Source of the DNA: Pocillopora verrucosa
Lineage: Eukaryota; Cnidaria; Anthozoa; Scleractinia; Pocilloporidae
Length of the DNA stretch: 64,000 nt
Reading direction: 5' to 3'
NCBI RefSeq assembly: GCF_036669915.1
Contig: NC_089315.1
Span: forward strand, 28,359,631 to 28,423,630
Position numbers and translations under genes: made by a program. Below the pieces are notes generated by a model. That model made no database searches and was not told where the DNA came from. It saw only the letters and a list, made by a program, of their open reading frames with translations. Position 1 is the stretch's first letter, and every line of letters starts with the position of its first letter. Positions 11,871 to 22,959 of the stretch are shown here, piece by piece.

Positions 11871-12298
11871 AAAATTTGTTTATAACTTGGATCTGTTGTA
11901 GCCTCAGCACTAGCATTCCGTTTAAGACAGTGGTCACGGATTCCTGCTAAAAACTTACCAGTGTTCCCAAAAATGTTAAACACTTCCACTGAGTTATTAT
12001 ATTTCCTATATACTTTATTCCACCTTTAAAATTGAAACTTAGTCTAATAGCTTACAATAAATGTTTCTTTGTATGTGAATGTATTATCATTATTATTATT
12101 ATTTTTTTTTTTGGTGCAACGAAAACACAATAGTAATAATAAATTACGGAAGACATTCCGAAAATGGAGTATCGATTTTTTTTTCATAATTCCCCGACTT
12201 CAACTGGAGCTTGATATATGCAAGTATCCTGCATTCACTCCCAATCTAAAATAACAGCAACAAGTCCTGTTAAAAATAGAGATCCCGTTTGGTTTAGA

Positions 12299-12306
12299 TA
12301 TAAAAG
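12299..12306 (+). promoter_or_regulatory. TATA box of family 1 gene 3
   Basis: TATAAAAG lies 92 bp before the ATG at 12391, in the same block as in genes 1 and 2. Confidence 0.7.
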
Positions 12307-12390
12307 AAGGCGAATCTTTGGTAAAGTTTAATCAAATCTTGCGAGGTCAGCAGACAAAGGGCACTTCACTTCACTTATAGAAGATAGAAA

Positions 12391-13039
12391 ATGCAGCTCG
12401 GTATTCTATCAAAGGTAGGAAAATGGTTACCTTAATTTTCCTTTAAAGTTCATTATCCATACCTATTTTATATGAGGCTAATAGAGGATGACTCAGGCAC
12501 GAGCTGAGATTGCCTTGGGTCATTTGAGTGTCTGTTTTCTAGCCTGATTTGTTCAAGTATATTTTAATGTAATATTCTTTTACTTTTAACACTCTTGTTT
12601 GTAGCTTCCTTTATTTTTAATTGCTGCAGCTGTGCTGCTATCAAGCGTAGGATATGGAAAACCATACACAACAGAACAGCTTCTCAGTAAGAGAGATCAA
12701 AGCATCGCCGAGGTAGACTTTTGGCGAAATGGAGACGTTCACGAGACTTCTGTTCTCCGAGGCAAAAGAGATGCGTCAAATGCAAAAGAATACCTTAGAA
12801 ATTACTGCAGCAAACCAACCCAATTATCACAAAGCACGATGAAATGTGTGGCAGGTTCCTATGTCTGTCATGGCTATAATGAAATTGTATGCAGCAAAAC
12901 AAGTTTCGCTTGTCTTAGCAGCGTGTCTAAATTTGGATATCCAAACTGTACTGTTTCCAAATTTGAGTGGGTCACGATCAATTTGGGATCGGGAGGCGAG
13001 AAACAAGTGAGAAGGACATCTAATTGCAGCTGTGCATAA
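12391..13039 (+). CDS. Secreted cysteine-rich, furin-processed cystine-knot-like protein, copy 3 (2 exons)
   Basis: Exon 1 is 12391-12414 (MQLGILSK). Exon 2 is 12605-13039 after the AG at 12603-12604, phase 0, giving 152 aa. The signal peptide core is LPLFLIAAAVLLSS. The RGKR site at 60-63 is retained and the mature domain is 89 aa with the same 8 Cys. This copy is clearly more diverged than 1 and 2. The propeptide sequon is lost (HETS), the first basic site is SKR, and a one-residue insertion creates an NCT sequon in the mature part. Open frame, splice sites, TATA box and all Cys are kept despite this divergence, which suggests the protein is under selection. Confidence 0.83.
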
Positions 13040-13120
13040 GACTTTTAGATAGAACCGCCTGAAATGGAGGACCTGACACTACTGATGACAGTCTTCAGAA
13101 TTTACTCATTTATGTTAATG

Positions 13121-13126
13121 AATAAA
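13121..13126 (+). terminator. Polyadenylation signal of family 1 gene 3
   Basis: AATAAA lies 82 bp after the stop codon in the conserved 3' UTR. Confidence 0.65.
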
Positions 13127-13435
13127 GCATGTATTTAATTCCCAGGATGAGCCTTTATAAATTATTCTAATGGAATTTCTGAATCTTTGTGATTCATTGC
13201 CACCAGTCATGTATTTGTGTATTCCAATAATTTACATTTCAGAAAAGTCGCATGTACATTTCTGGCGGAGGGTTTCTTCTTCATATGTGTTTCTTGTTTT
13301 ACATGTTTTTAAGAAGCTGAAACTCTAACGTACAAATAATTGATTGGGACGACTTTCGTTTTGTTCCATCAATAGTGCTTTACTCTAAAAGACCAGATTC
13401 AGTAAAATACACTTGCACATGCGACTTGCCGATGA

Positions 13436-14843
13436 TTAAGGTTACTTACCACCTTCAAAAGCTGAAAAAGTCGATTTTTTTATACTTGACTAAACTGAAT
13501 TCAAACATTCAACCGAATGTTTTCATAAAAAAAAAATTTCTGAAATCTTTAAAAGCAACTGAGTTAGTTAGAAAAAACGTATTTTCGAATAAAATTTAAT
13601 AAATCAAGAAGGTGTCATAATCACGGACCCGGGCGAGTCCCCTGGGGGAATTTTCGCGGCAACCGCTTACGTCGAGATTCAATATTCATCTTATTTCCAC
13701 ACCTTGTTTACATCGCGCACTTTACAAAATTCACACATGGAAGTTCTGTGCTTATGGAAAAATCAAGAGCGGACGAAAGACCTTGGTTAAAAAACAAAAA
13801 AAGAATAAAAAATTTCTGCCAAGAAAAGAAACAAATTCCTTTGTGAAAGCGACTGGTACTGGCGGAGCTCCACGCTGGCGTCCAGATTTCAAACAAAGAA
13901 GTCGCTGTCAAACCAAAATTTGCCATACATAGTGCTTAAAGCGAGGTTTTTCTTTTCTTTATACAAGCCTTTGTACAAAAACATTGACAAGCTAAGAGTC
14001 CATCAATCGCCTCGAATTTGGAAAGCTGTCCGTGGATTCGTTGTCTTGCTCTTTAGCACAGTTTCCGATTTTCCAACTTCGCTGCGAGATTTTCCTTTGC
14101 CTTTGGCAACTTTGCTCATTATTGTGATGTCCTCCTCATCGCTCCACTGACCATGTCTGCAATGGATTACTTTTCCCGGGAGATCTTTGATTCATGGTCA
14201 TTGATGCCAGGAGGTTCCGTTGTCCCATCGGTTGGCAGTTTCAGGAGGCGAGATAATTTCTTGGCGTGGCGCGAGTTGTTTAATTGCGAACCTTTATGAG
14301 CTAAAATCTCGCATTTGATTTTAAGAGGAATACAACCAGTTTGACTGATTTTATTGTGTATAAAGATTTGTCCGATTGTCGTCAAGATTTCGCCAAAACA
14401 TTCCAGGAGTAACGACAAACGAAAGTGTGTCGGGAAATTTTGATATTTGAAATATTTTCTCGTTGTGTTCATTTACGTGACACGTCTCGCATATTTTTTA
14501 GCTACTCCAACTTTAATGCTGATATCTAGACAACCAATCCGAATATCGAAAAATTCTGACTCATTATGATGATTGGTGCCTTGTGAATAAGACTGAGCGG
14601 TCATTTTGCTCGTGCTGCGGCATCCGATACCGGATAAATTCAATAGAGGAACCTTCGGTCGTTTCACGTCTTACCGGCTCCTGACACCTCCTTACAAGAA
14701 CAGTCGCTTCAATTCATATTTTCACAGTCAACTGCTGTCATAAAGCTTTCTTCTGATGTATAGTTTGCTAGGATTTAAGTGAAACTAGCTTGCGTACGAA
14801 TTCTTTCCCGAAGGACACCTGCGAAGGTAGGAAGTAACCTTAA
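13436..14843. mobile_element. Non-autonomous piggyBac-like element (MITE), unit 3 copy
   Basis: The element is 13440-14839, with TTAA at 13436-13439 and 14840-14843. The termini are inverted (aaggttacttaccacctt and aaggtaggaagtaacctt, the first T and A pairs overlapping TTAA). It occupies the same site as the 8269-9687 copy and is homologous along its length. No long coding frame is shared between the two. Confidence 0.72.
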
Positions 14844-15270
14844 TTCGTTGTCTGACTTAATTAGTTGCCTTCGGGGAAGCCCTGCAACTCATCAGACGAG
14901 CGAGTTCTTTGCTGAGGTTTTCTTAATAGTCTGTATTTACATGTCTTCATGAATACCTATTCATGTTTTGATTCAGGCATGCATGATTCCCTCCAAGTAT
15001 ATATCTGCACTAATAATAGGCTGTTGTTGTTCTTTGATAAAGAAACATTAAGGAGCGACTTAGATGAGTTGAGGTTTGCTGGCTTGAGTACTTTGCTGAA
15101 GGCGTGTTCCGATCTAAAACGAATAATTACGATCCTCAGGTATTTTTACACTTCCGCAAAACAACACTAAAACTCAACAAGCAAGGATGTTTTGATGTGA
15201 ATTAATGCAAAACGAATCGTGACCAGTGTCTTGATGTCAATAGGAATCCAATACATTGACAATGCAACAA
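14844..15270. other. Spacer, left edge of the large A/B duplication
   Basis: Homology with copy B starts at about 14938 (catgtcttcatgaataccta, also near 45457). No gene was seen. Confidence 0.55.
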
Positions 15271-15274
15271 TATT

Positions 15275-15595
15275 ATGAGTAACCGAACACTAATTATTTC
15301 GTTTCCCATGGATGACACAAGAGCAATTTCCCCTCCACTTATAAAAATCTGCATGCACACGTACATCCCATTCAGTTTAACAAGATCTGAATCCGGCAAA
15401 GGCACTTGCAAGTGGGAATTCTGCATGGAAGTTATTTGGCTTAGCTTGACGAGACAAAATAACCCTGGAAGTTGAACTCTTGAAAATAACAAATATTTGA
15501 TAGTATATAAAGCTGAGTGTTGATCTAATGCAGTACAAGCTAGGACGCTAACAGCTCCCCAGTAAAATTCGAAGAGGCCAGTGTAACAAGTTAGA
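15275..15595 (+). promoter_or_regulatory. Family 2 promoter block, copy A
   Basis: This is the conserved block with TATAAAG at 15506-15512, about 90 bp before the exon 1 start position. It is homologous to the blocks at 3.1 and 45.8 kb. Confidence 0.6.
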
Positions 15596-17699
15596 GTGGA
15601 GATAAACTTCTTTTCAAAGGTAAGATGTACGTTCTTAAGGTAGATATGGACGCAACCTATTTAACAGTCACGCGAAGTTGCTTTTTAAATACTTAAGCTC
15701 TTCGTCAAAATAACTTTTTGAACTCAATGGGAAAACTATTAAAGACTGGTGATAAATTTTAGCCTTTTTCTCTCGCTTTAAAACATATTTACACTGAATC
15801 AGTTCAGAAAAGTAAAGGTCCCGCGGAAACAATAAAAACACAACTTGAATCAAAGTCGAGCTGCAAATTCCTGGGAATGACTGGGCGATGGGCACCGGTA
15901 TCCTTCAACAGGCAGAACCACCAGAGCCTAACATCACGAAGGATATGCGAGATGCACTTAAAAGCCTGAGAGAAGATAAAGGGCGCGTTGACGTAGTCAT
16001 GGATACCGACACCTACCGAGCCAAGTGGTCTACGCTTATTGAGAACGGACCGTAACAGCTCCTCAACAAAGATTCGACAGATCGTTTGACCCGCAAGTTG
16101 TCAGAAAGGCTCCTTACCTTGAAGCGAAGCGGATATCCATCAGAGGCCGTTTACAACAAGATCAGACCCCGACGCAAACAGTCGCCTAGAATTTACGGTT
16201 TACCGAAGATACAAAAGACCGATGTACCGCTAAGACCTATTGTGTCGTGCGTAAATACCATTGCATATGATTTATCCGCTTACTTGCATCTTGTCTCCTT
16301 TAACAGGAAAGTCAGAGTACACGGTGACCAATTCAGCTCACTTCGTATCCACTGTTAGCAATGAGACGATCCTAGACAACGAGATCATGGTATCTTTCGA
16401 CTTAGAGTCGCTGTTTACAAACGTTCGTATCGACGCCGCTGTACAAGCCGCACTGCAGAAACTCGAGAACGACCTTAGCCTTGCAGACTGCACCACGCTA
16501 ACGCCTGCACAAATCACTGACCTTTTGACCTTCGTATTGAGATCCACACTTCCAGTATAACGGACCGATTTACGAGCAAAAAGACGGCGCCGCCATGGGG
16601 AGTCCTGTTTCCGCTGTTATTTACCTCTACATGGAGAGTTTCGAAGAACAGGCGATAACTACAAGATCCTACGAGCTTAGGATTTGGAAACGCTATGTGG
16701 ACGATACCTTTACCGTCCTGGATCGCGAAAACGTGGATGACTTCTTACAGCATCTAAACAACCAGCAGCCTTCCATCCGCTTCACCATGGAGACAGAGAA
16801 AGACAACAAACTCGCCTTCCTAGATACTGCAGTTTTAAGAGAACCCGACGGCCGCCTCACAACCAGCGTATACGGGAAGCCCGCGCAGTAAAACGCTGTA
16901 TGGCGTAGTTTACAGGATTCTCTGTGAATGTGGCAAGGTGTACATCGGAGAGACTGGAAGACCTATGCAAGACAGAATTAAGGAGCACGATCGAGACATC
17001 CAATTCGCCTGTACCGAGACCTCCGCCGTTTCAGAGCATGCCCACAACACCGAACACAAGCCACTCTGAAACGAAGTACAGTTTATTGATCGTGACCCTT
17101 ATTACTACACGCGCAAGGTCAAAGAGGCAATTCAGATGAGACTTCACCCTGACAACATTAACAGGGATAGTGGAATAGAAATTATAGAAGCGTGGATGCC
17201 CACGATCAAAAAACACAACAACAAGAGAGCCGTGCGACAGCGGACCGCCGAGGGAGCAAATCACTGGGTGAAACAGCAAGGATCGAAATGCACCAATCGG
17301 AGCTGTTGAAAAACAACTAATCGCAGCAGAGCATCATGCTTTATAAGATCACGCATGACCAGTCGACCTCATTGCCTGAAGAAGACTAGCAGTATGCAGT
17401 CGAAACGTCGCGATCTACATCACACGTGACCATTGTGAGACAAACGAAAAACTTAGCTTTTATTGTTATTCACCACGATGAATAACCACAATCTTTTTGA
17501 AGAAATGTGCCGAGGTTTTCTAGAAATTGCGTGTAATGAGGAAATGGAAAGCTTAATTCAGTCTCTAAGCTTCAGGTGCCTGTGGAATATACCTGATTAT
17601 GGGTTTGCAAAATGCTTCCCACCAAAATATCGATGGGTGACGTTGAGTACTGGCAAAAGAGTCAAGCAAACGGTCAACTGTGGATGTAGAGAGAATTGA
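15596..17699 (+). pseudogene. Family 2 copy A, interrupted by a Penelope-like element
   Basis: The exon 1 position (15596-15619) has GTG instead of ATG, followed by the usual EIN.FSK codons and a GT donor. The Penelope-like element enters the intron at about 15888, and the signal-peptide/propeptide half of exon 2 is gone. The C-terminal part survives in one open frame to TGA at 17697-17699. From ATG 17478 it encodes the CRGF..IAC..FRC..AKC segment and the KYRWVTLS..VKQTVNCGC end. Family 2 Cys are intact here, unlike at 4.4 and 48.1 kb. An AG at 17455-17456 in the element tail would open an in-phase, leucine-rich exon (LLLLFTT). Confidence 0.7.
15888..17475 (+). mobile_element. Penelope-like retroelement with GIY-YIG domain, copy A, decayed
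   Basis: The frames encode Penelope-type reverse transcriptase motifs in order: PRIYGLPKIQK, LRPIVSCVNT, VSFDLESLFTNV, GAAMGSPVSAVIY, RYVDDTFTVLDRENVDDF, KLAFLDTAV. A GIY-YIG endonuclease signature follows (VYIGETGRPMQDRIKEHDRD, about 16935-17000). The N-terminal part has an in-frame TAA shared with copy B, a deletion over the PADKG motif present in B, and frameshifts near 16310, 16550 and 16890. The tail (ctgaagaagactagcagtat... cgaaacgtc) is typical of these elements. The element no longer encodes an intact protein. Confidence 0.85.
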
Positions 17700-19780
17700 A
17701 CTATTCATGATATTTTGGTATTAATCATAAAAATTACGATTTCCTTGATTGTAATTGGTCAGAAAAATTCCTATTTTTCACTAATTCCCTTGCCAAGTTG
17801 TTATAGGACAATTTGTTATCGGACAGTTCAATAAGGAAATCACATTCAAAGTTGTAGTTTATATCAACCAATCTCAACCTTGATTTCAATCACGATGGAA
17901 ACAGTACTGTACAAACTCCTAAACTGTAGCAAATTTTACTCTTTTTTTTCATAACTTAGCTATTCCTCTTTTTTCGGAAATTTCAGTTTTTATGATTAAT
18001 TAGTTAGAAGACTTCGTGTCGTCCGACTCGGTTTGTTGTCATACTCGTGATACTCAGTATCTTATTCAATCTTATTCATTTTAGTTATCAGGAAGTCAAG
18101 AGTGCAATCCCATAGCAATTGAGATATGCAGTTATTGTTTATATGTTATGAAATGATGTAATTTTGTATAGAATGTGACTCTGTATTTTTCTTGGAAACT
18201 CAGACAAAATTTGAATTGTTTGATGAATTATTTTGTACCGATATAACCTAAGTATGGTGGAAATTAGACCAATGAAGACAAAATAAATTTGAAATGGCAA
18301 TGCACCTCTCTTGATACATTATTTCAAGGTTCAAAAAATTAGTTTCAATTTACTGAACTGATCACTGCCATCCGAAACATGCGTGCCTGATCCCACCTGC
18401 TCCAAAAAGTAATATATCTAATTAGTTAATTACGCTTAATAGGTGGCAAAACCTGTTAATCTATTCTGTTGCGTTTATTGTTATCCGTGAAAATCTTTTT
18501 TTTTTTCCTTATCAGCTAGTAAAGTGGCTGAATAAACTTCAATGCAAGTCATTTTGTAAGACAAGAGCAATGTCATCAACTGCGCGCATGTAGTTTTGAA
18601 AACCCCCTGGCGCTCGATGAACCGGGAAAAGACCCAGGGAAAAATTGTAGTCTGCAGGAAAATCAAAGTTTAAAAATGTGCCATAAGTCAATCGACTTAT
18701 CTCCCCTACGTTAGAGTATATTACATTATACTTTTCGCAGTGAATGTAGGCAAATATTAGTTATAATAGGAAAACCAGTCAAACCATTCTCTTCCACATT
18801 TATTGAGCATAAACATGATCGAGATTTTTTTACAAGGTTCATAAATAACAGAGCATGAACTAAAATAAGCTTTAAAAAACCTTCGCTCTTTCTTTCTGTG
18901 CGAACAAAGCTCTTATGATTTTTCTTGTTCGTGTTTTCTTTGCTTAAAAACACTGTTTTGATAACTTCTTTCACAGAACAAGGTTTTTGAGTTATGAGCA
19001 TTTCTTCCTTTAGATGACTAGATCACCGTTTTTATGGCAATTTCTGTTTTGAAGCAAAAGCTTTATCAATAAGCATAAAAGTACGCCTTTTAGCACGCAC
19101 TGATTCCAATAAAATTGAAGTCACTGGAAGTCAATTGGCTCTCTTCATTTCATTTAGTTGACCGCAAAATGTTGCAACTGTACAGTTTTGACCATCCAGC
19201 CTCATTCAAGAATCTTTTTGTATTTCGTATGATTTTGATGCATCTTTTTTCAAGTGTCATGTAATTATCGGAAGTTGCTTTGTTGAGAAATTGCCTAAAA
19301 TAGCATGACCTGGCCATTTGACTAGGAAATCGTCGATTCATCAAACCCCCAAGGCTTAACTCAAGCTATCGTCATGTAGTTTCTCTTGCTATTACCTCTT
19401 TATTTTTCTTATGACCGATCATAAGATGTCGCTTTACCTCACCCATTTATCACATCTTCACGGCCTTCAAATTATTGTATCACCATAATATAAAAAAACA
19501 TTGAATCCAAAGGCACGAACGATTGTATAGTTTCAAACTATGAATATAGTTGTCATAAACTCGTTGGCTGTTAAATGAGAAAAACGTTACATAATGAATG
19601 TTATCAAAAAACAGTTTTAAGTCAAAATATAAAAATCACCCAACACCACCCCAAAAAATTTAAGAAAGCTTTGCTGTTTTCCTAAGTTGGTGAAGTCCTC
19701 CATTATGTTTGTTAACAAGCATAGTAACAACTGGTCTAATATGCCTAATCAATTAGTAAATATAAATGCAAGTCTCAGTT
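17700..19780. other. Non-coding flank, copy A
   Basis: It matches 48.23-49.84 plus 53.29-53.93 kb in copy B. It contains the LINE empty site at 19154-19159 (TTAGTT). No supportable gene was found. Confidence 0.55.
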
Positions 19781-19784
19781 TTAG

Positions 19785-19870
19785 TAATAGTAGTAGTAGT
19801 AGTTGTTGTAATTGTAGTAGAAGTGGTCGTAGTCGTCGTCGTCGTCGTCGTAGCAGTAGTAGTGATAGTA
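19785..19870. repeat. Short TAG/CGT microsatellite, copy A
   Basis: About 85 bp of agt/tag and cgt triplets. The corresponding array in copy B is several times longer (53.93-54.34 kb). Confidence 0.8.
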
Positions 19871-20268
19871 GCATTTTAAATTTCGTCTACACGAATTCTA
19901 TCGCAACTTCTTCTAGAGATTAAAGTAGTACTTGGCCTCCGTAAGTGAGTCGAAAATAATTAAGGAGGCGAAAGTACCACTCAATACACTCAAATTTATT
20001 TGCTGGATCCTCTATACTAAAATTACCAGAAACGCCTGTAAATAGTGCTAAATTCTTCCTACCTCCTCGTTTTAGCCCCATCTTTAGCTTTCAATTGTTT
20101 ATTGAGAGCAACTGTTAAGATTTAAAAGAAAGCCTCCCCTAAAAAATCTACTTCAGATGATAAAACCCATTTAAATACGTTTTGCAAAAGAAGTAAATGC
20201 CTTTTTTAATTTGCAAGGCCCCGACTCAGAAACAACAGCAATTTTGCTATGAAACGTCATAAGACATA

Positions 20269-22870
20269 TCACTTTGAAATGTAGGCAACGTGTAAAGCCC
20301 GTGGACTTACTGACTGCCACTTGTTGTTACTTCCTCCCCAGCCATAATGAATAAAGAACTCGGTGTAGTGGTCAGTTTTCCAATCACAGACTGTCTTAGT
20401 CTTTCTCCAAAACCACCATCCAGTTTTCTTCTTCTGGCAATGGCGATAGGTTGTTGATTTCGTTGTGAACTTCGTGGCGACTGCAGCGTGGCCGGCCTTT
20501 TTCTTTCCGTTGTCGACATAAAAACTAAAGACCACGGGATAACCATATTTTAGAAACCAGACACCTTTTGACACCATCCAAGAGCTTTTTCTCCATGGCC
20601 GGTTGTAACCTTTGACCACTGCTTTTGATCCTTGTCGTTCTTTAAACCATGGTTTGATACGGTGCATGTTGCGAAGTTTTGTTGATCCCTGACCTCCTTC
20701 GCATCGCGTTCGGAGATATGGTCGAAGGCTTTCTACGAAGACCTTTACTGCACCTGTCAATTGCAAAGGTGCCATGGTGCTACTATCTCCAAAAATTCTT
20801 GAACTGAACATAGAGTTATACTTGGAGATCCTGTCGAAGTACCCGAACACCTGAGCCCAGGCAACCGGACCACATCCACTGTAACAGCCACCACAGCACT
20901 TATGCTGGTCATAATCAGGGAACTCAGATTCATAGGAAATGGAGCCTTTATTACCACCACTTGGAGAGCGCTGTGACCGCTTACGATGCAAATCAATTAC
21001 AAAATGTCTACGAATCCGTTCGCTTTTCCGTGACATAAACTCGATGAAAAAGCCTAGTTCTTTCCATTGCAGAGCGTTTCCGACATATTTCAAGTTGCCA
21101 CGTACCACAAGCCTAATGTAAGCTATGTGATTGGCTGTCTTTGCTATGACAGAAAGATTGACCTTGGTATTTTCTTCCTGCAAGCAAATATCTACGAGTA
21201 CCTTACAGAGTCTCTTCTGCCACTGTCCCCCCCTTTTTTCGTAGTTTGTGACAAAAATTCGCACAGATCTAAAGCCTTCACCAAGGGCTACTTTAGCGAT
21301 GGAACCAGGGGTGAGAGGTTCTTCATAAGTTTCTTTCTCTTTTATTCTTCCACTTTTAAAGGTTTTTTCACTTGTGACCCAGTCTATTTTTGAACGCCTG
21401 AGAGCTGCTCGCTCTTTCCACTGTTGGTTAAATCCGGAAGGATTTTTCTTTACCATATTGTCCAACTTACGCCAATCATCAATCTGTTGCAATCAAGAAA
21501 TGGGGACTCTTTACTTGTAATCAATAAGTATTATACAGTAAAAATTAATTTCGTAATTGGTTCTTTTATAGAAACTGAAAAGATGAATTTCACTCATTTT
21601 AGGCAAATAGATCAATAGTATTTTCATGCCAGAATTGTCTTACTTGTATATGCAGTCATCTTTTGATACGATAAACTGCCACATCTTAGTTTCCCAAGAC
21701 AATTTACAATTTAAGACAATTTACAATTTATCCCGAGAATACGATACACAACAAAAGTGAGCGGGCTCAGAGCCCCCTTTAGTTAAATGAACCTGTTCTT
21801 GCCTTGTTTTAGTGCTACAGTCCACCAAAAATGTATTTGTGAAGGTTTCCCAGCCGATTCTAAAGATGAATTATGTATGGAATGAAGTTTCAAGTTTTTT
21901 TGTTTTTTTGTTTTTTCGTTTGTAACTTTTTTTCTTTTCATTTTGCAATTAGAATACCAACATGTATGGCTACATTCCGGTTGTCAAAGGTAAATAAAAC
22001 GGAGCCAACAAGTTAAAAATTCAGTTTTTCTTTTCGAAGAGTGGCATCCCGGTTGACAAAGAGAACCTTTGTTGAGGGAGTATGAACGCGGTTCCACTGG
22101 CACTGCACATATTTCCACTGATATGACTTACCACTTCTTAAGCTTCACTTGGCTTATTGTGAGTACGTTGCTATAGTTAGAAGGTCTATGTTTTAAAATC
22201 TTTACTTTTTTTTTTTGTAACGCGCTCGTGAAAATGACCAACACATTTCTCTGGGAACATAATTTGTTGCGTTTCCTAAGGGTGTGAGTGTTCGCTTCTA
22301 GGATGCCAAGCAGCAGTAAGTACGTTGATGAGGGTCTTAATGAACGTGAGCACCGGTTCTTAGCCCACTGCTTTTATCTTAGGAGAGCCTCACCTCAGCA
22401 ACATCATTCACCCAATCATAACTTGCCGCCACGATCGTTCCATTTTGATTAGAACAAATCATCAGTCCCCACGGTGTGAGCCGATAAAACTTCTTACACA
22501 GCTGACCATTTTTATGAGCTTGCTGCATTAGCACATCAGTTGGTCGCGGATCCGGGCCATGCTCTACCATTCTAAAATCTCCAGTTCTAGAACCGGAAGA
22601 CAAGATGACATAGCTACTTCCGGTATCGATTTCGTAGTAAGCAACATAGTCAGGGTCGAGATCCAGTCGGTAGATCGGGCGAGTGGGACCACGCCCATCG
22701 GATACATTGACTCGTTTCAGATCTTTGAGGTCGTCAAGTTCACTTTCGGCCAAAATTGATTGTTGGACCTCGTATGGTAACTTTAAGGCGGCTGACCCGA
22801 CCACAAGAATGGTACACAATGGAAACAGAACATGCCATTGTATGTTTTTATTTATGTTAACTGGGGCCAT
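20269..22870 (-). CDS. Papain-fold cysteine peptidase-like secreted protein, copy A (2 exons)
   Basis: On the minus strand, exon 1 is 22870-22394 (MAPVNINKN..., 159 codons) with donor GAG|GTGAGG. Exon 2 is 21483-20269 after ttgcaacag, phase 0, giving 563 aa. Residues about 11-30 are hydrophobic (WHVLFPLCTILVVGSAAL), a signal peptide or anchor. Exon 1 otherwise resembles a propeptide. Exon 2 contains CCGGCYSGCGPVAWAQVFGYF, with Cys363 followed by a helix as in C39/C10/papain-fold peptidases. It also has GHAAVA (His491) and HYGWGGSNNKW, like the C-terminal WGW motif of C10/C39-type enzymes. Family placement is inferred from motif order only. An acceptor (tttctttgatag) lies right before the ATG, so a 5' UTR exon probably sits upstream. 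A GTAAGT near the C-terminus (CAGTCA|GTAAGT) could mark another splice. Confidence 0.7.
21981..22050. repeat. Inverted repeat arm, left (copy A)
   Basis: The 70 bp from ttgtcaaaggtaaataaaac to gtggcatccc are the reverse complement, with few mismatches, of 26244-26313. The arms enclose exon 1 and the minisatellite. Confidence 0.8.
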
Positions 22871-22959
22871 CCTATCAAAGAAATAAAATAACAACAATAT
22901 CGTCAAGGAAGAGAAGAGGGCAAAAGAGAACGAAAGGATAAGAATAAAAGAGGGCAATA

